NCBI GenBank assembly: GCA_015662475.1
Contig: DQUB01000031.1
Location: 1-5,131, forward strand
DNA from: Pyrodictium sp.
GTDB lineage: Archaea > Thermoproteota > Thermoprotei_A > Sulfolobales > Pyrodictiaceae
Length of the DNA stretch: 5,131 nt
Reading direction: 5' to 3'
Below the pieces are notes generated by a model. It saw nothing but the letters and a program-made list of their open reading frames with translations. It was not told the origin of the DNA and ran no database searches. The translations under genes and the position numbers were made by a program. Below, piece after piece: positions 5,042 through 5,131 of this stretch. The stretch's first letter is position 1; each line of letters opens with the position of its first letter.

Positions 5042-5076
5042 AATCTACCACCTTCTACATTTCACGGTAGTAGATT
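5042..5076. repeat. Imperfect inverted repeat upstream of the Cgi121-like gene
   Basis: The arms AATCTACCACC (5042-5052) and GGTAGTAGATT (5066-5076) are complementary at ten of eleven positions, around a 13-base centre. The centre (5053-5065) falls about where the TATA box of the downstream minus-strand gene would be expected, although the only candidate there, GAAATGT, is poor. It could be an operator, an RNA hairpin, or chance. Confidence 0.4.
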
Positions 5077-5131
5077 TTGAGTGTGAAACGACCGTTTGTA
5101 ACATCGTTCTACAAATGTTTGCTTGGTCTAG
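5045..5131 (-). other. Open frame at right edge, possible C-terminal tail of an off-window gene
   Basis: The minus strand is open in one frame from the window edge to a TAG at 5047-5045, 28 codons ending in KSTTVKCRRW. An open stretch this short is common by chance and no family is recognisable. If real, an upstream gene would end 26 bases before the CTG start at 5018. The same bases also hold the inverted repeat and a shorter palindromic stretch, AAACGACCGTTT (5086-5097). I see no other gene here. Confidence 0.12.

Noticed and set aside
5086..5115. Small palindromes AAACG/CGTTT and TTTGTA/TACAAA as an attachment site or origin
   Set aside because: The arms are only five or six bases, common by chance in A/T-rich intergenic DNA, and no integrase, tRNA gene or origin motif is nearby.
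1..5131. tRNA genes, CRISPR repeats or insertion sequences
   Set aside because: I found no TTCGA-type T-arm with CCA-side stem, no regularly spaced direct repeats and no transposase-like protein on either strand.

Overview
The window looks like a piece of a hyperthermophilic crenarchaeal chromosome, most like the Desulfurococcales/Pyrodictiaceae. This rests on heavy use of AGG/AGA/ATA codons, Shine-Dalgarno sequences of the aGGTGA type, many GTG/TTG starts, TATA-like promoter boxes about 26 bases from the predicted transcript starts, archaeal-type protein families, and a C/D box methylation guide RNA. No tRNA, rRNA, CRISPR array or insertion sequence is visible.

Layout from left to right. 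Bases 1-620 (minus) encode the N-terminal 206 codons of cysteinyl-tRNA synthetase, running off the left edge. A 63-base divergent promoter region separates it from a plus-strand radical SAM protein of the SplB/COG1533 type (684-1844). Convergent to that is a tight minus-strand cluster of four small genes (3197 down to 1875): an 81-residue three-helix membrane protein, a 118-residue protein resembling a miniature ESCRT-III/CdvB (Snf7) protein, and two unrecognised small proteins of 83 and 148 residues. A divergent A/T-rich promoter at about 3233-3242 separates this cluster from a plus-strand restriction-endonuclease-fold-like protein (3276-3629). Its stop codon overlaps the end of minus-strand argF, ornithine carbamoyltransferase (3626 to 4543 or slightly beyond).

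Upstream of argF, bases 4608-4667 (minus) hold a C/D box sRNA with two 12-13 base guides. Both guides can pair with conserved archaeal 16S rRNA sequence near its 5' end. Next comes a minus-strand small protein (5018-4698) faintly resembling the KEOPS subunit Cgi121. The last 110 bases hold an imperfect inverted repeat and no clear gene.

The genes are a mix of housekeeping functions (tRNA charging, arginine synthesis, rRNA modification) and poorly characterised archaeal families. The best candidate for something undescribed is the four-gene cluster joining a small membrane protein, an ESCRT-III-like mini-protein and two orphan proteins. The best-supported hidden feature is the sRNA. Two genes (argF and the Cgi121-like gene) show a good ribosome binding site but no ATG/GTG/TTG at the proper distance, so their starts may be near-cognate codons (ACG, CTG) or the sequence may contain errors.
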